Of a DNA stretch of 64,000 nucleotides, positions 31,855 through 38,803 are shown one piece after another. Positions within the stretch are counted from its first letter, which is position 1. Each line of letters opens with the position of its first letter. The notes beneath the pieces are model-generated. The model searched no databases. It was not told where the DNA came from and was given only the letters and a program-made list of their open reading frames with translations. The stretch covers positions 248,001 through 312,000 of the forward strand of contig NZ_JAANOQ010000003.1 of the NCBI RefSeq assembly GCF_011305415.1, read 5' to 3'. Both the position numbers and the translations under genes were made by a program. Origin of the DNA: Flavobacterium bernardetii. Its GTDB lineage: Bacteria > Bacteroidota > Bacteroidia > Flavobacteriales > Flavobacteriaceae.

Positions 31855-32436
31855 ATGAAAATAGGTTTATATTTCGGAACGTTTAATCCCATACATGTTG
31901 GGCATTTAATTATCGCTAATCATATGGCGGAGCATTCGGATTTAGATCAAATTTGGATGGTCGTAACGCCGCACAATCCACACAAACAGAAAAACACTTT
32001 GTTAGATGATTACCATCGGTTACACATGGTGCATTTAGCAACAGAAGATTTTCCGAAAATTAAACCTTCTGATATTGAGTTTAAATTGCCACAGCCTAAT
32101 TATACGATAAATACGTTAGTGCATTTACAAGAGAAACATCCTAATTACGAATTCTCTTTAATTATGGGTGAAGACAATTTGAATTCTCTTCATAAATGGA
32201 AAAACTACGAAGCCATTTTACAACATCATGAAATTTATGTGTATCCACGATTAAATTCTGGAGAAATAGACGAACAATTTGTCAATCATCCAAAAATTCA
32301 TAGAGTAGGAGCACCAGTTGTCGAATTATCATCAACATTCATTCGCGAAAGCATTAAAAACAATAAAAATGTGATTCCTATGTTGCCACACAAAGTTTGG
32401 GAATATGTAGAGCATAATTTGTTTTATAAGAAGTAA
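31855..32436 (+). CDS. nadD: Nicotinate-nucleotide adenylyltransferase
   Basis: Adenylates nicotinate mononucleotide in NAD biosynthesis. The nucleotidyltransferase motif GTFNPIHVGH is at residues 8-17; the C-terminal SSTFIRESI contains the second ATP-binding (ISxTxIR) motif. 193 aa is standard. The gene lies downstream of gmk, separated by a repeat element, and is followed at four bases by an unknown membrane protein gene. Confidence 0.96.
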   Translation: MKIGLYFGTFNPIHVGHLIIANHMAEHSDLDQIWMVVTPHNPHKQKNTLLDDYHRLHMVHLATEDFPKIKPSDIEFKLPQPNYTINTLVHLQEKHPNYEFSLIMGEDNLNSLHKWKNYEAILQHHEIYVYPRLNSGEIDEQFVNHPKIHRVGAPVVELSSTFIRESIKNNKNVIPMLPHKVWEYVEHNLFYKK

Positions 32437-32440
32437 TGAA

Positions 32441-32986
32441 ATGCAAAATCTGGAATTAGAAAATCTGATTGAAAATCAACCCAAAAAGAAGAACACAGTA
32501 ATCGATTTTGTTTTTGATACACCTTATTTTGTTAGGTCAACTAAATATGGTTCTATCATTAAAAAGTATAGTAAAGAAATCGTTTTCAAAAATACGGGTT
32601 CTGATAATTACATCTATTTCGTATTTGGATTTGTGATTTTTATTTTTGGTTTTCGAGCGATTGGAGACGTTTTTAGCAGGTATGTTGTTCTGTTTTTTTT
32701 ACTTGTTTTGCTTCTTGTTTTTTGGTATAATAAAAAGAGAAAATTAGAAGAAATTAAAATATCTGAAGATGGAATTATAATTGAAAAGACCCAATATTAT
32801 TGGAATCAAATTTATGATTATGGTTTTACAATCGAACCTAAGCACAAAAGTTCTACCTATTATCTTGTAATCTTTACGACTCTTGGTGAGAAAGTGAGTT
32901 ATGGCTTATACAACTATTTTGACACAGAAGAAATTATAATAACCATGAATTTTTTCAGAAATAGATATAATTCAAGAAGAGATTAA
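32441..32986 (+). CDS. Unknown two-span membrane protein, possibly YcxB/PH-like
   Basis: A 181-aa protein with a soluble N-terminal stretch, a hairpin of two hydrophobic segments (YIYFVFGFVIFIFGFRA and YVVLFFLLVLLLVFWYN), a basic KKRKLEE turn and a C-terminal beta-type domain (EIKISEDGIIIEKTQYYWNQ ... YYLVIFTTLGEKVSYGLYN). The order resembles YcxB-type or PH-domain-like membrane proteins, but no family motif is firm. It starts four bases after nadD and is likely in the same transcript. It ends before a convergent LysR gene. Confidence 0.7.
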   Translation: MQNLELENLIENQPKKKNTVIDFVFDTPYFVRSTKYGSIIKKYSKEIVFKNTGSDNYIYFVFGFVIFIFGFRAIGDVFSRYVVLFFLLVLLLVFWYNKKRKLEEIKISEDGIIIEKTQYYWNQIYDYGFTIEPKHKSSTYYLVIFTTLGEKVSYGLYNYFDTEEIIITMNFFRNRYNSRRD

Positions 32987-33018
32987 TACAATTTTAATGG
33001 AATTTAAGGCTAAGATTT

Positions 33019-33915
33019 TTATACCAAATACACACTGATTTCTTTCTGAACCTCTTCTAATATCGAACTTAAAGTGTCGTTTTTTCTTGATAAAATATAA
33101 ATTTCTGTACTTGGCATTTTTGTGCTGTTCCATAGTAATTGCAGTTTTTTTTCTTCGATAAATGGTTTCGCATTAATATCCCAAACAACAGAAACTCCTG
33201 AGTTTTCAGATAATGTGGTTAACAATTCCGATTCAGAAGGAATAATATAGTTTGAAATTATTGACGGTCTTTTTTTATCAAAAACATATAGCCAAAATAA
33301 TTTCACATGTGGAATTTGTGCATCATAATTATACCATTTTTGTTGGTTCAACCAGTTTTCAATCGCGGTATACTTTTCATTTTCAATCTCTTTTTTAACG
33401 GTAACTAGTTCTAAATCTTTACTGGCAACAAGTATTTGTTTTATAGTTCCTACTATTCTTTGTATCGTATCAAACGTGTCGTATTTTTTAGAAACTATAG
33501 CGAAATCAATTTTCTTGTTATCTACCAACTGAAATAATTCATCATTCGTTCCAAAAGAAAAATCAATAAAATCAAATTTTGAAAGTAACTTCGAACCTAT
33601 ACTCGTGAATAAATGTTGTGAAATTCCAACAGAAACTACTTTATTCGCATTGAAAGCTTTTTCTCGAAAACCGTTTTCTACACTTTCCAACCTATCTAAA
33701 GCTTCTATAATCAAATTATTGAGTAACTTGGCATAATCGGTGGGTTCTACACCTTTCGATTTTCTATTGAATAGTTTATAGCCAACATGCGCTTCTAACA
33801 TAGCCATTTGCTGACTAACAGCTGGCTGACTAATAAATAATTCCTTAGCCGCAAGTGAAAAATTCCCGTTTTTATATACAGATTTAAAGGTTCGATACCA
33901 TTCTAAATTTACCAT
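33019..33915 (-). CDS. LysR-family transcriptional regulator
   Basis: A 298-aa LTTR: N-terminal winged helix-turn-helix (LEWYRTFKSVYKNGNFSLAAKELFISQPAVSQQMAMLE region, residues 2-58) and a LysR-type effector domain with VVSVGISQHLF at its start. It is divergent from the DJ-1-like/YqhD-like gene pair, with an 87-base gap that holds divergent -7 boxes and a 14-base palindrome (ATAATTTAAATTAT). LTTRs typically control the divergent neighbour, so it is predicted to regulate the aldehyde-stress pair; the inducer is unknown. Confidence 0.93.
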   Translation of the reverse strand: MVNLEWYRTFKSVYKNGNFSLAAKELFISQPAVSQQMAMLEAHVGYKLFNRKSKGVEPTDYAKLLNNLIIEALDRLESVENGFREKAFNANKVVSVGISQHLFTSIGSKLLSKFDFIDFSFGTNDELFQLVDNKKIDFAIVSKKYDTFDTIQRIVGTIKQILVASKDLELVTVKKEIENEKYTAIENWLNQQKWYNYDAQIPHVKLFWLYVFDKKRPSIISNYIIPSESELLTTLSENSGVSVVWDINAKPFIEEKKLQLLWNSTKMPSTEIYILSRKNDTLSSILEEVQKEISVYLV

Positions 33916-33934
33916 GATATAATTTTATTTATCA

Positions 33935-33942
33935 CAAATATA
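33935..33942 (-). promoter_or_regulatory. Candidate -7 box for the LysR gene
   Basis: Reads TATATTTG on the minus strand (TAnnTTTG), about 20 bases before its ATG. Confidence 0.5.
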
Positions 33943-33953
33943 ATTTAAATTAT
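33940..33953. promoter_or_regulatory. Perfect 14-bp palindrome in the divergent LysR/DJ-1 region
   Basis: ATAATTTAAATTAT is its own reverse complement. It lies between the two divergent -7 boxes. A second inverted pair, ATGATAT (33914-33920) with ATATCAT (33962-33968), surrounds it. Candidate LysR operator, though AT-rich DNA makes such palindromes easy by chance. Confidence 0.4.
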
Positions 33954-33976
33954 TTTTACTAATATCATATAAGTCG

Positions 33977-33984
33977 TAATTTTG
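33977..33984 (+). promoter_or_regulatory. Candidate -7 box for the DJ-1-like gene
   Basis: TAATTTTG fits TAnnTTTG, 19 bases before ATG 34003. Confidence 0.5.
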
Positions 33985-34002
33985 AAAAAAAAATAAGAAA
34001 TC

Positions 34003-34788
34003 ATGAAACGTATTTTAGTCAGCTTACTTGTAATTTTATCTTTCGGTTGTAAAGTAAAATCAACAGCAACCACATCTCAAAAAAATCAATTAATAAATAA
34101 AGAAAACATGAAAAAAGTAGTATTTGTATTAACTAGTCATGATGAACTAGGAAACACTGGAGAAAAAACAGGATTTTGGATTGAAGAATTTGTAGCGCCT
34201 TATTATGAATTAGCTGATCAAGGTGTAGAAATTACAATCGCTTCACCAAACGGAGGACAGCCACCTATTGATCCGAAAAGCTCAGATCCAAGTGCAGCAA
34301 CTGAAGATACCAAACGTTTTGATGGAGATAAAGCTTTACAAGAAAAATTAAAAATCACAGTTAAATTAGCAGATATTAATGCGGATGATTATGACGCAAT
34401 TTTTTATCCTGGAGGACACGGACCATTATGGGATTTGGTTTCTGATAAAAATTCTATATCTTTAATCGAAACTTTTTATACGACCAATAAACCAGTTGCA
34501 TTTGTTTGTCATGCTCCAGCAGTATTAAAAAACGTAAAAGTAAATGATGCTTATTTGGTTAAAGATAAAAAAGTTACAGGTTTCACCAATGAAGAAGAAG
34601 AAGCTGTTGGGTTAACCAAAATCGTTCCGTTTTTATTAGAAGATGCTTTGAAAGCCAATGGCGCATTATATAGTAAAGGAGAAAATTGGGCACCATATGC
34701 TGTGGAAGATGGTTTGTTAATTACGGGTCAAAATCCAGCTTCATCAAAATTAGTTGCCAAAAAATTATTAGAACAATTAAATAAATAA
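34003..34788 (+). CDS. DJ-1/PfpI (Hsp31-like) protein with lipoprotein signal
   Basis: Class I glutamine-amidotransferase-like protein of the DJ-1/PfpI/Hsp31 group, whose members are glyoxalase III or protein deglycases acting on methylglyoxal damage. Catalytic Cys169 and His170 are in FVCHAPA; the acidic partner region is EEFVAPYYEL; and YPGGHGPLWDL and TNEEEEAVGL follow Hsp31/YhbO-like chaperones. Unusually the N-terminus is a lipoprotein signal (MKRILVSLLVILSFGC, Cys16), placing the enzyme in the envelope. A second in-frame ATG at 34108 (MKKVVFVLTSHDE, residue 36) would give a normal cytoplasmic form, so dual products are possible. The YqhD-like gene follows after four bases. Confidence 0.88.
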   Translation: MKRILVSLLVILSFGCKVKSTATTSQKNQLINKENMKKVVFVLTSHDELGNTGEKTGFWIEEFVAPYYELADQGVEITIASPNGGQPPIDPKSSDPSAATEDTKRFDGDKALQEKLKITVKLADINADDYDAIFYPGGHGPLWDLVSDKNSISLIETFYTTNKPVAFVCHAPAVLKNVKVNDAYLVKDKKVTGFTNEEEEAVGLTKIVPFLLEDALKANGALYSKGENWAPYAVEDGLLITGQNPASSKLVAKKLLEQLNK

Positions 34789-34792
34789 TACT

Positions 34793-35971
34793 ATGAATAA
34801 TTTCGAATTGTATAATCCTGTAAATTATGTCTTTGGAAAAGGACAAATTGAAAAATTAAAAGATTTGGTTCCTGCGAATACTAAAATCATGATTGCTTAT
34901 GGTGGTGGAAGTATTTTTAATAATGGCGTGTATGATCAAGTAAAAGCTGCATTATCGACACAATTTGAAGAAAATAATATTGTAGAATTTGGTGGAATAG
35001 AGCCTAATCCAAGATATGAAACGTTAATGAAAGCGGTAGAAATTATTCGTACCGAAAAAATTGGTTTTGTTTTAGCTGTTGGTGGTGGAAGTGTAATTGA
35101 TGGCGTGAAATTTATTTCTGCTGCTGTAAATTATAAAGGTGATGCCGCTGAAATTTTAAGAAAGAGAATTCTTTTTACAGATTTATCTCAAGTTATTCCT
35201 TTTGGAACTGTGTTAACATTACCAGCAACGGGTTCGGAAATGAATTCTGGTGCAGTAGTTACTATTAACGCTACTCATGAAAAATTAACATTAGGCGGAA
35301 GTGCTTTATTTCCTAAATTTTCTGTTGTTGATCCGACAGTTATTGCTTCTTTACCAAAAAGACAATTGCAAAATGGAGTTGTAGATGCTTTTACGCATAC
35401 TATGGAGCAATATTTAACGTTTAAGCATGATGCCATTTTACAAGACAGAATTGCAGAAGGAATTTTGCAAACTTTAGTTGAAATTGGTCCAGAAGTAGTA
35501 GAAAACCCAACCGATTATAAATTAGCTTCCAATTTTGTTTGGAGCGCCACAATGGCTTTGAATGGTTTAATTCAAAAAGGAGTTCCTTCAGATTGGGCAA
35601 CGCATATGATTGGACATGAATTAACCGCTTTGTATGAAATTGATCATGCTAGAACTTTAGCAATTATCGGTCCGAATTTATACCGAGTAATGTTCGAAAC
35701 AAAAAAAGAAAAATTAGCACAATTTGGTGAAAGAGTTTTTCATTTAACTGGAGATTCAGAAGAGGAAATTGCTCATAAAGCTATCGAAAAAACAGTAGAA
35801 TTTTTCCACACCATGGGAATGAAAACTAAGTTATCTGAGAATACAGAAGAATATGCTAAAACAGCTGATTTCATTGTAAACCGTTTTGAAGAAAGAGGCT
35901 GGAAAGCTTTAGGAGAAAAACAAAATATTACTCCAGAAAAAGTTAGAGAAATTGTAGAAATGAGCTATTAA
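34793..35971 (+). CDS. yqhD: YqhD-like NADPH-dependent iron-containing alcohol dehydrogenase
   Basis: Reduces toxic short-chain aldehydes such as methylglyoxal, glyoxal, acrolein and malondialdehyde. Seen: YGGGSI (Gly-rich nucleotide loop), AVGGGSVIDGVKFI, TLPATGSEMNSGAV, the metal-binding region with NGVVDAFTHTMEQY, WATHMIGHELTALYEIDHARTLAI. These follow the E. coli YqhD sequence closely along the length; 392 aa against 387. In E. coli yqhD is induced by aldehydes through an AraC-type regulator; here a LysR protein is the likely controller. Paired with a DJ-1/Hsp31-like gene, it suggests a two-enzyme aldehyde defence. It has A-rich satellites at its 3' end. Confidence 0.92.
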   Translation: MNNFELYNPVNYVFGKGQIEKLKDLVPANTKIMIAYGGGSIFNNGVYDQVKAALSTQFEENNIVEFGGIEPNPRYETLMKAVEIIRTEKIGFVLAVGGGSVIDGVKFISAAVNYKGDAAEILRKRILFTDLSQVIPFGTVLTLPATGSEMNSGAVVTINATHEKLTLGGSALFPKFSVVDPTVIASLPKRQLQNGVVDAFTHTMEQYLTFKHDAILQDRIAEGILQTLVEIGPEVVENPTDYKLASNFVWSATMALNGLIQKGVPSDWATHMIGHELTALYEIDHARTLAIIGPNLYRVMFETKKEKLAQFGERVFHLTGDSEEEIAHKAIEKTVEFFHTMGMKTKLSENTEEYAKTADFIVNRFEERGWKALGEKQNITPEKVREIVEMSY

Positions 35972-36062
35972 GCAAAGAGGCAAATAAAAAGAGCCAAGTA
36001 AAAAGGCAAATGAGCCAAGTAAAAAGAAAAAAACTTCGTGCCTTTGCGTCTTCGTGGCAGTA
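35972..36062 (+). repeat. GAGCCAAGTAAAAAG satellites and 'CCTTTGCGTCTTCGTGGC' phrase
   Basis: GAGCCAAGTAAAAAG occurs twice (35991-36005, 36012-36026) with GGCAAA spacers, then the phrase CTTCGTGCCTTTGCGTCTTC followed by GTGGCAG (36034-36060). The first unit begins about 20 bases after the yqhD-like stop. Confidence 0.65.
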
Positions 36063-36072
36063 AATAAAAAAG

Positions 36073-36109
36073 AAAAAGCGTCCGAGACTAAACCTCGAGA
36101 CGCTTTTTG
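36073..36109. terminator. Bidirectional terminator between convergent genes
   Basis: AAAAAGCGTC and GACGCTTTTT pair, with a GAG/CTC inner stem, and T runs on both strands. It separates the yqhD-like gene from the convergent lipoprotein gene. Confidence 0.85.
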
Positions 36110-36131
36110 CAAACTAAACTAAAACTACTAA

Positions 36132-37019
36132 CTATTTTTTCGCATTTGAAACCGATTCTAAATTTGTTTTGGTTCTTGAGGCTGCATTTCTCATAATTGG
36201 AATAAAGCCTCTTCCTACAAATTCGTATGTTGTTCCACTTGCTATGTGGTATAACCTTATTCTGCCATCGTTAATAACGGTGATGTTAAATCCTTCATAA
36301 TCATTACTATTGTAGTAAAGATTCAATTTTTTCATATAAAAATTACCGGCTAAATTCTGAATGTTATAGTTTCCAGTATAATCCCAATAAATGTTGTTCA
36401 CATTTCCAATCATATAATCTTGTGATGAACGAAACGTGTCGTTACTTCCAATTACAAATTTCAGATAGTTTTCAGCATCAAAAGCATTCGGATTCCCTCC
36501 AGCACTTGTGTATACTTCTTCCCAAGCTACATATTCTTGTAAGAAATAATGCATGTTGTCATAAAACACTCTATCATAATCAAAAGAACTTCTTTGGTAG
36601 CCAATCAAATAATATGTTGTATTTGTATGTGGATCGACTAACTTAATTTCATTTGGAGAAATCTGATATACATCTAACTCATAAAATCCATAAATATTGT
36701 GATAGACACGAACTGAATTTGAAGTGTAATTGTAATATCCAATATTCACACCGTAACCATTCCCTGTGCTTCCAATTCCTACCAAATTATTATTAGCAAA
36801 TAAATCTCCTCCTAAAAAAGAAACTGTAAAAGCTTTTGATAAAAACGGAACATCTCCATTTCCAGTGGTCATATTATAATCTACATACCATACATCATAA
36901 CTTTCCATCAAATCAGGTAAACTAATATTATCCTGATAATCATTTACTACTACATCAGTTGTACAAGATTGTAATGTGAAGAGTGAAATAAATGCCACTA
37001 TAAGTAATTTTGCTTTCAT
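36132..37019 (-). CDS. Flavobacterial lipoprotein of unknown function
   Basis: A 295-aa lipoprotein with lipobox LFTLQSC (Cys19) and a Asp/Tyr-rich mature domain: SLPDLMESYDVWYVDYN, TTGNGDVPFLSKAFTVSF, FELDV-like YELDVYQISPNEIKLVD, TTYYLIGYQRSSFDYDRVFYD, ENYLKFV and a closing NDGRIRLYHIASGTTYEFVGRGF. The pattern is one I associate with flavobacterial lipoproteins that some databases label 'nicotinic acid mononucleotide adenyltransferase', which the sequence does not support (no HxGH motif). Function unknown. It has its own terminator on the 3' side. Confidence 0.75.
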   Translation of the reverse strand: MKAKLLIVAFISLFTLQSCTTDVVVNDYQDNISLPDLMESYDVWYVDYNMTTGNGDVPFLSKAFTVSFLGGDLFANNNLVGIGSTGNGYGVNIGYYNYTSNSVRVYHNIYGFYELDVYQISPNEIKLVDPHTNTTYYLIGYQRSSFDYDRVFYDNMHYFLQEYVAWEEVYTSAGGNPNAFDAENYLKFVIGSNDTFRSSQDYMIGNVNNIYWDYTGNYNIQNLAGNFYMKKLNLYYNSNDYEGFNITVINDGRIRLYHIASGTTYEFVGRGFIPIMRNAASRTKTNLESVSNAKK

Positions 37020-37279
37020 CTTTTTAAGTTTTAAGGTTATAAAGTATATTTCAATTGCCGTGCCAAAAATGGTTTATTCACAACTCATTAACAAATTTTT
37101 ATAGAACCAAGATGAAGAAGTATCTTTATAATTAAGGCTTCAGAAGATTTACCGCAACATAATTTTTTTAAAGATCTACTTTCTGTGTTTTTATCGTATT
37201 GAAGTTGTTTTTTAAAACATATATTATAGAAATTTTTAAAATCTGTTCAATCTGTGTTCCTATATGTTGATTTTTGAAC
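37020..37279. other. Gene-free stretch upstream of gpsA
   Basis: About 310 bases separate the lipoprotein start from gpsA. Apart from the phrase AATCTGTTCAATCTGTGTTC at 37239-37260, related to 5885-5912, and the gpsA promoter I see no gene, tRNA or folded RNA. No candidate -7 box with full consensus is evident for the minus-strand gene. Confidence 0.5.
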
Positions 37280-37310
37280 TTGCACTTCTAATTGAAAAAG
37301 TGTATTTTTG
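37280..37310 (+). promoter_or_regulatory. gpsA promoter (TTG-N20-TATTTTTG)
   Basis: TTG at 37280-37282 and TATTTTTG at 37303-37310, 20 bases apart, give a good match to the Bacteroidota -33/-7 pattern. A start about seven bases further would precede ATG 37329. Confidence 0.7.
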
Positions 37311-37328
37311 ATGTTCATTATTTTGAAT

Positions 37329-38324
37329 ATGGAAAACAATAAAAAATTTGCAGTAATAGGAGGAGGAAGTTGGGCAACAGCCATCGCTAAAATGTTATGT
37401 GAGAATCAAGAAAAAATTGCGTGGTACATGCGTAGTACTTATGCTTTAGAGCATTTGAAGCACCAAAAACACAACCCAAATTATTTAAGTTCAGTTGCTT
37501 TTGACACCGATAAATTACAATTAACTAATGATATTAATGAAGCTATAAAATTTGCTGATATACTTATTTTTGCTATTCCATCTGCGTTTTTAAGCGGAGA
37601 ATTAGAAAAAATGACCGAATCTTTAGAAGGAAAAACTATTTTTTCTGCCATTAAAGGAATCGTGCCAGAAACCAGTTTAATTGTTGGAGAACATTTTCAT
37701 TCGCAATTTAATATTCCTTATGAAAATATTGGTGTAATTACAGGACCTTGTCACGCAGAAGAAGTAGCTCTTGAGCGTTTATCTTATTTAACTATTGCTT
37801 GTTCAGATAAAGTAAAAGCCAAATATTTAGCTAAAAATGTTTCTTCGTACTATATAAAAACCAAAACGTCTGACGATATTGTTGGAACAGAATATGCAGC
37901 GGTATTAAAGAATATTTATTCTATTGCAGCAGGTATTGCTCACGGTTTAGGTTATGGAGATAACTTTCAAGCGGTTTTAATGAGTAACGCCATTCGTGAA
38001 ATGAAGAAATTCATTAAAAAAGTACATAGAATGAAACGAAATATTAACGACTCGGCTTATTTGGGCGATTTGTTAGTAACAGGATATTCCGTTTTCTCCA
38101 GAAACAGAATGTTTGGTAATATGATAGGGAAGGGCTACACCGTAAAATCGGCTCAAATGGAAATGAGCATGGTGGCTGAAGGCTATTACGCTGTAAAAAG
38201 TGCTTACAATCTAAATTTAGAATACAAAGCCAAAACGCCAATAATAGATGCCGTTTACCAAATTTTATACGAAGGAAAAGATGCGAAAGCAGTGTTCAGT
38301 AAATTAACAGAGAAGTTGGATTAA
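37329..38324 (+). CDS. gpsA: Glycerol-3-phosphate dehydrogenase [NAD(P)+]
   Basis: Makes sn-glycerol 3-phosphate for phospholipid synthesis from DHAP. Rossmann motif VIGGGSWATA at residues 9-18; SAIKGIVPETS; TGPCHAEEVALERLS; and the catalytic region TEYAAVLKNIYSIAAGIAHGLGYGDN, where the Lys is the catalytic type (AAVLKN). 331 aa from ATG 37329, chosen because the transcription start from the upstream promoter would lie about 12 bases before it; the frame is open to 37308 but that overlaps the -7 box. Satellite repeats follow the stop. Confidence 0.96.
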   Translation: MENNKKFAVIGGGSWATAIAKMLCENQEKIAWYMRSTYALEHLKHQKHNPNYLSSVAFDTDKLQLTNDINEAIKFADILIFAIPSAFLSGELEKMTESLEGKTIFSAIKGIVPETSLIVGEHFHSQFNIPYENIGVITGPCHAEEVALERLSYLTIACSDKVKAKYLAKNVSSYYIKTKTSDDIVGTEYAAVLKNIYSIAAGIAHGLGYGDNFQAVLMSNAIREMKKFIKKVHRMKRNINDSAYLGDLLVTGYSVFSRNRMFGNMIGKGYTVKSAQMEMSMVAEGYYAVKSAYNLNLEYKAKTPIIDAVYQILYEGKDAKAVFSKLTEKLD

Positions 38325-38330
38325 TTGTTA

Positions 38331-38376
38331 AAGAGCCAAGTAAAAAGGCAAAAGTAAAAAGGCAAAAGTTAAAAGT
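38331..38376 (+). repeat. AGAGCCAAGTAAAAAGG / GGCAAAAGTAAAAAG satellites after gpsA
   Basis: One AAGAGCCAAGTAAAAAGG unit and two GGCAAAAGT(T)AAAAAG units in tandem, starting six bases after the stop. Same family as 5785-5840 and 35991-36026. Confidence 0.65.
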
Positions 38377-38423
38377 TTAGTTTGTCGTTCTCACGAAGAA
38401 AGAATCTCTTTTTTAATTTCAAT

Positions 38424-38768
38424 ATGAATAAAATATTTTTACTGTTTTTTTTATGTTTTAGTTTTAACCTGAGTGCACAAACTCAAGCTGAAATGAATAA
38501 AATTGCTCATGATGATTTTAAGAAAGCAGATGCGGAACTTAATAAAGTCTATAAAAAAGTAATTGAAGTTTTGGATGTAACCGAAAAGCAATTAATGATT
38601 AAAGCCCAAAAAGATTGGTTGAAATTTCGAGATTCACATTGTAAATTTGAAATTGAACAATTCAAAGGAGGTAGTATTTCGCCATTAATTTATTCGACTT
38701 GTTTATCAGAACGTACAAATGTTAGAATTGAAGATTTAAAATCTATTTTAGAAGACAAAAACAGGTAA
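38424..38768 (+). CDS. LprI-like secreted protein (DUF1311)
   Basis: A 114-aa protein; start ATG 38424 gives the signal peptide MNKIFLLFFLCFSFNLSAQ. The mature domain has the DUF1311/LprI lysozyme-inhibitor-type pattern: AELNKVYKKV, LMIKAQKDWLKFRDSHCKFE, GGSISPLIYSTCLSERT with two cysteines, expected to form a disulfide. Some LprI proteins inhibit lysozyme, but that is not shown for this group. The frame is open 42 bases upstream without signal character. priA starts 35 bases downstream. Confidence 0.83.
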   Translation: MNKIFLLFFLCFSFNLSAQTQAEMNKIAHDDFKKADAELNKVYKKVIEVLDVTEKQLMIKAQKDWLKFRDSHCKFEIEQFKGGSISPLIYSTCLSERTNVRIEDLKSILEDKNR

Positions 38769-38803
38769 ACTTCCAACTAAATACTCCAAACTCCCAACTA
38801 TAC

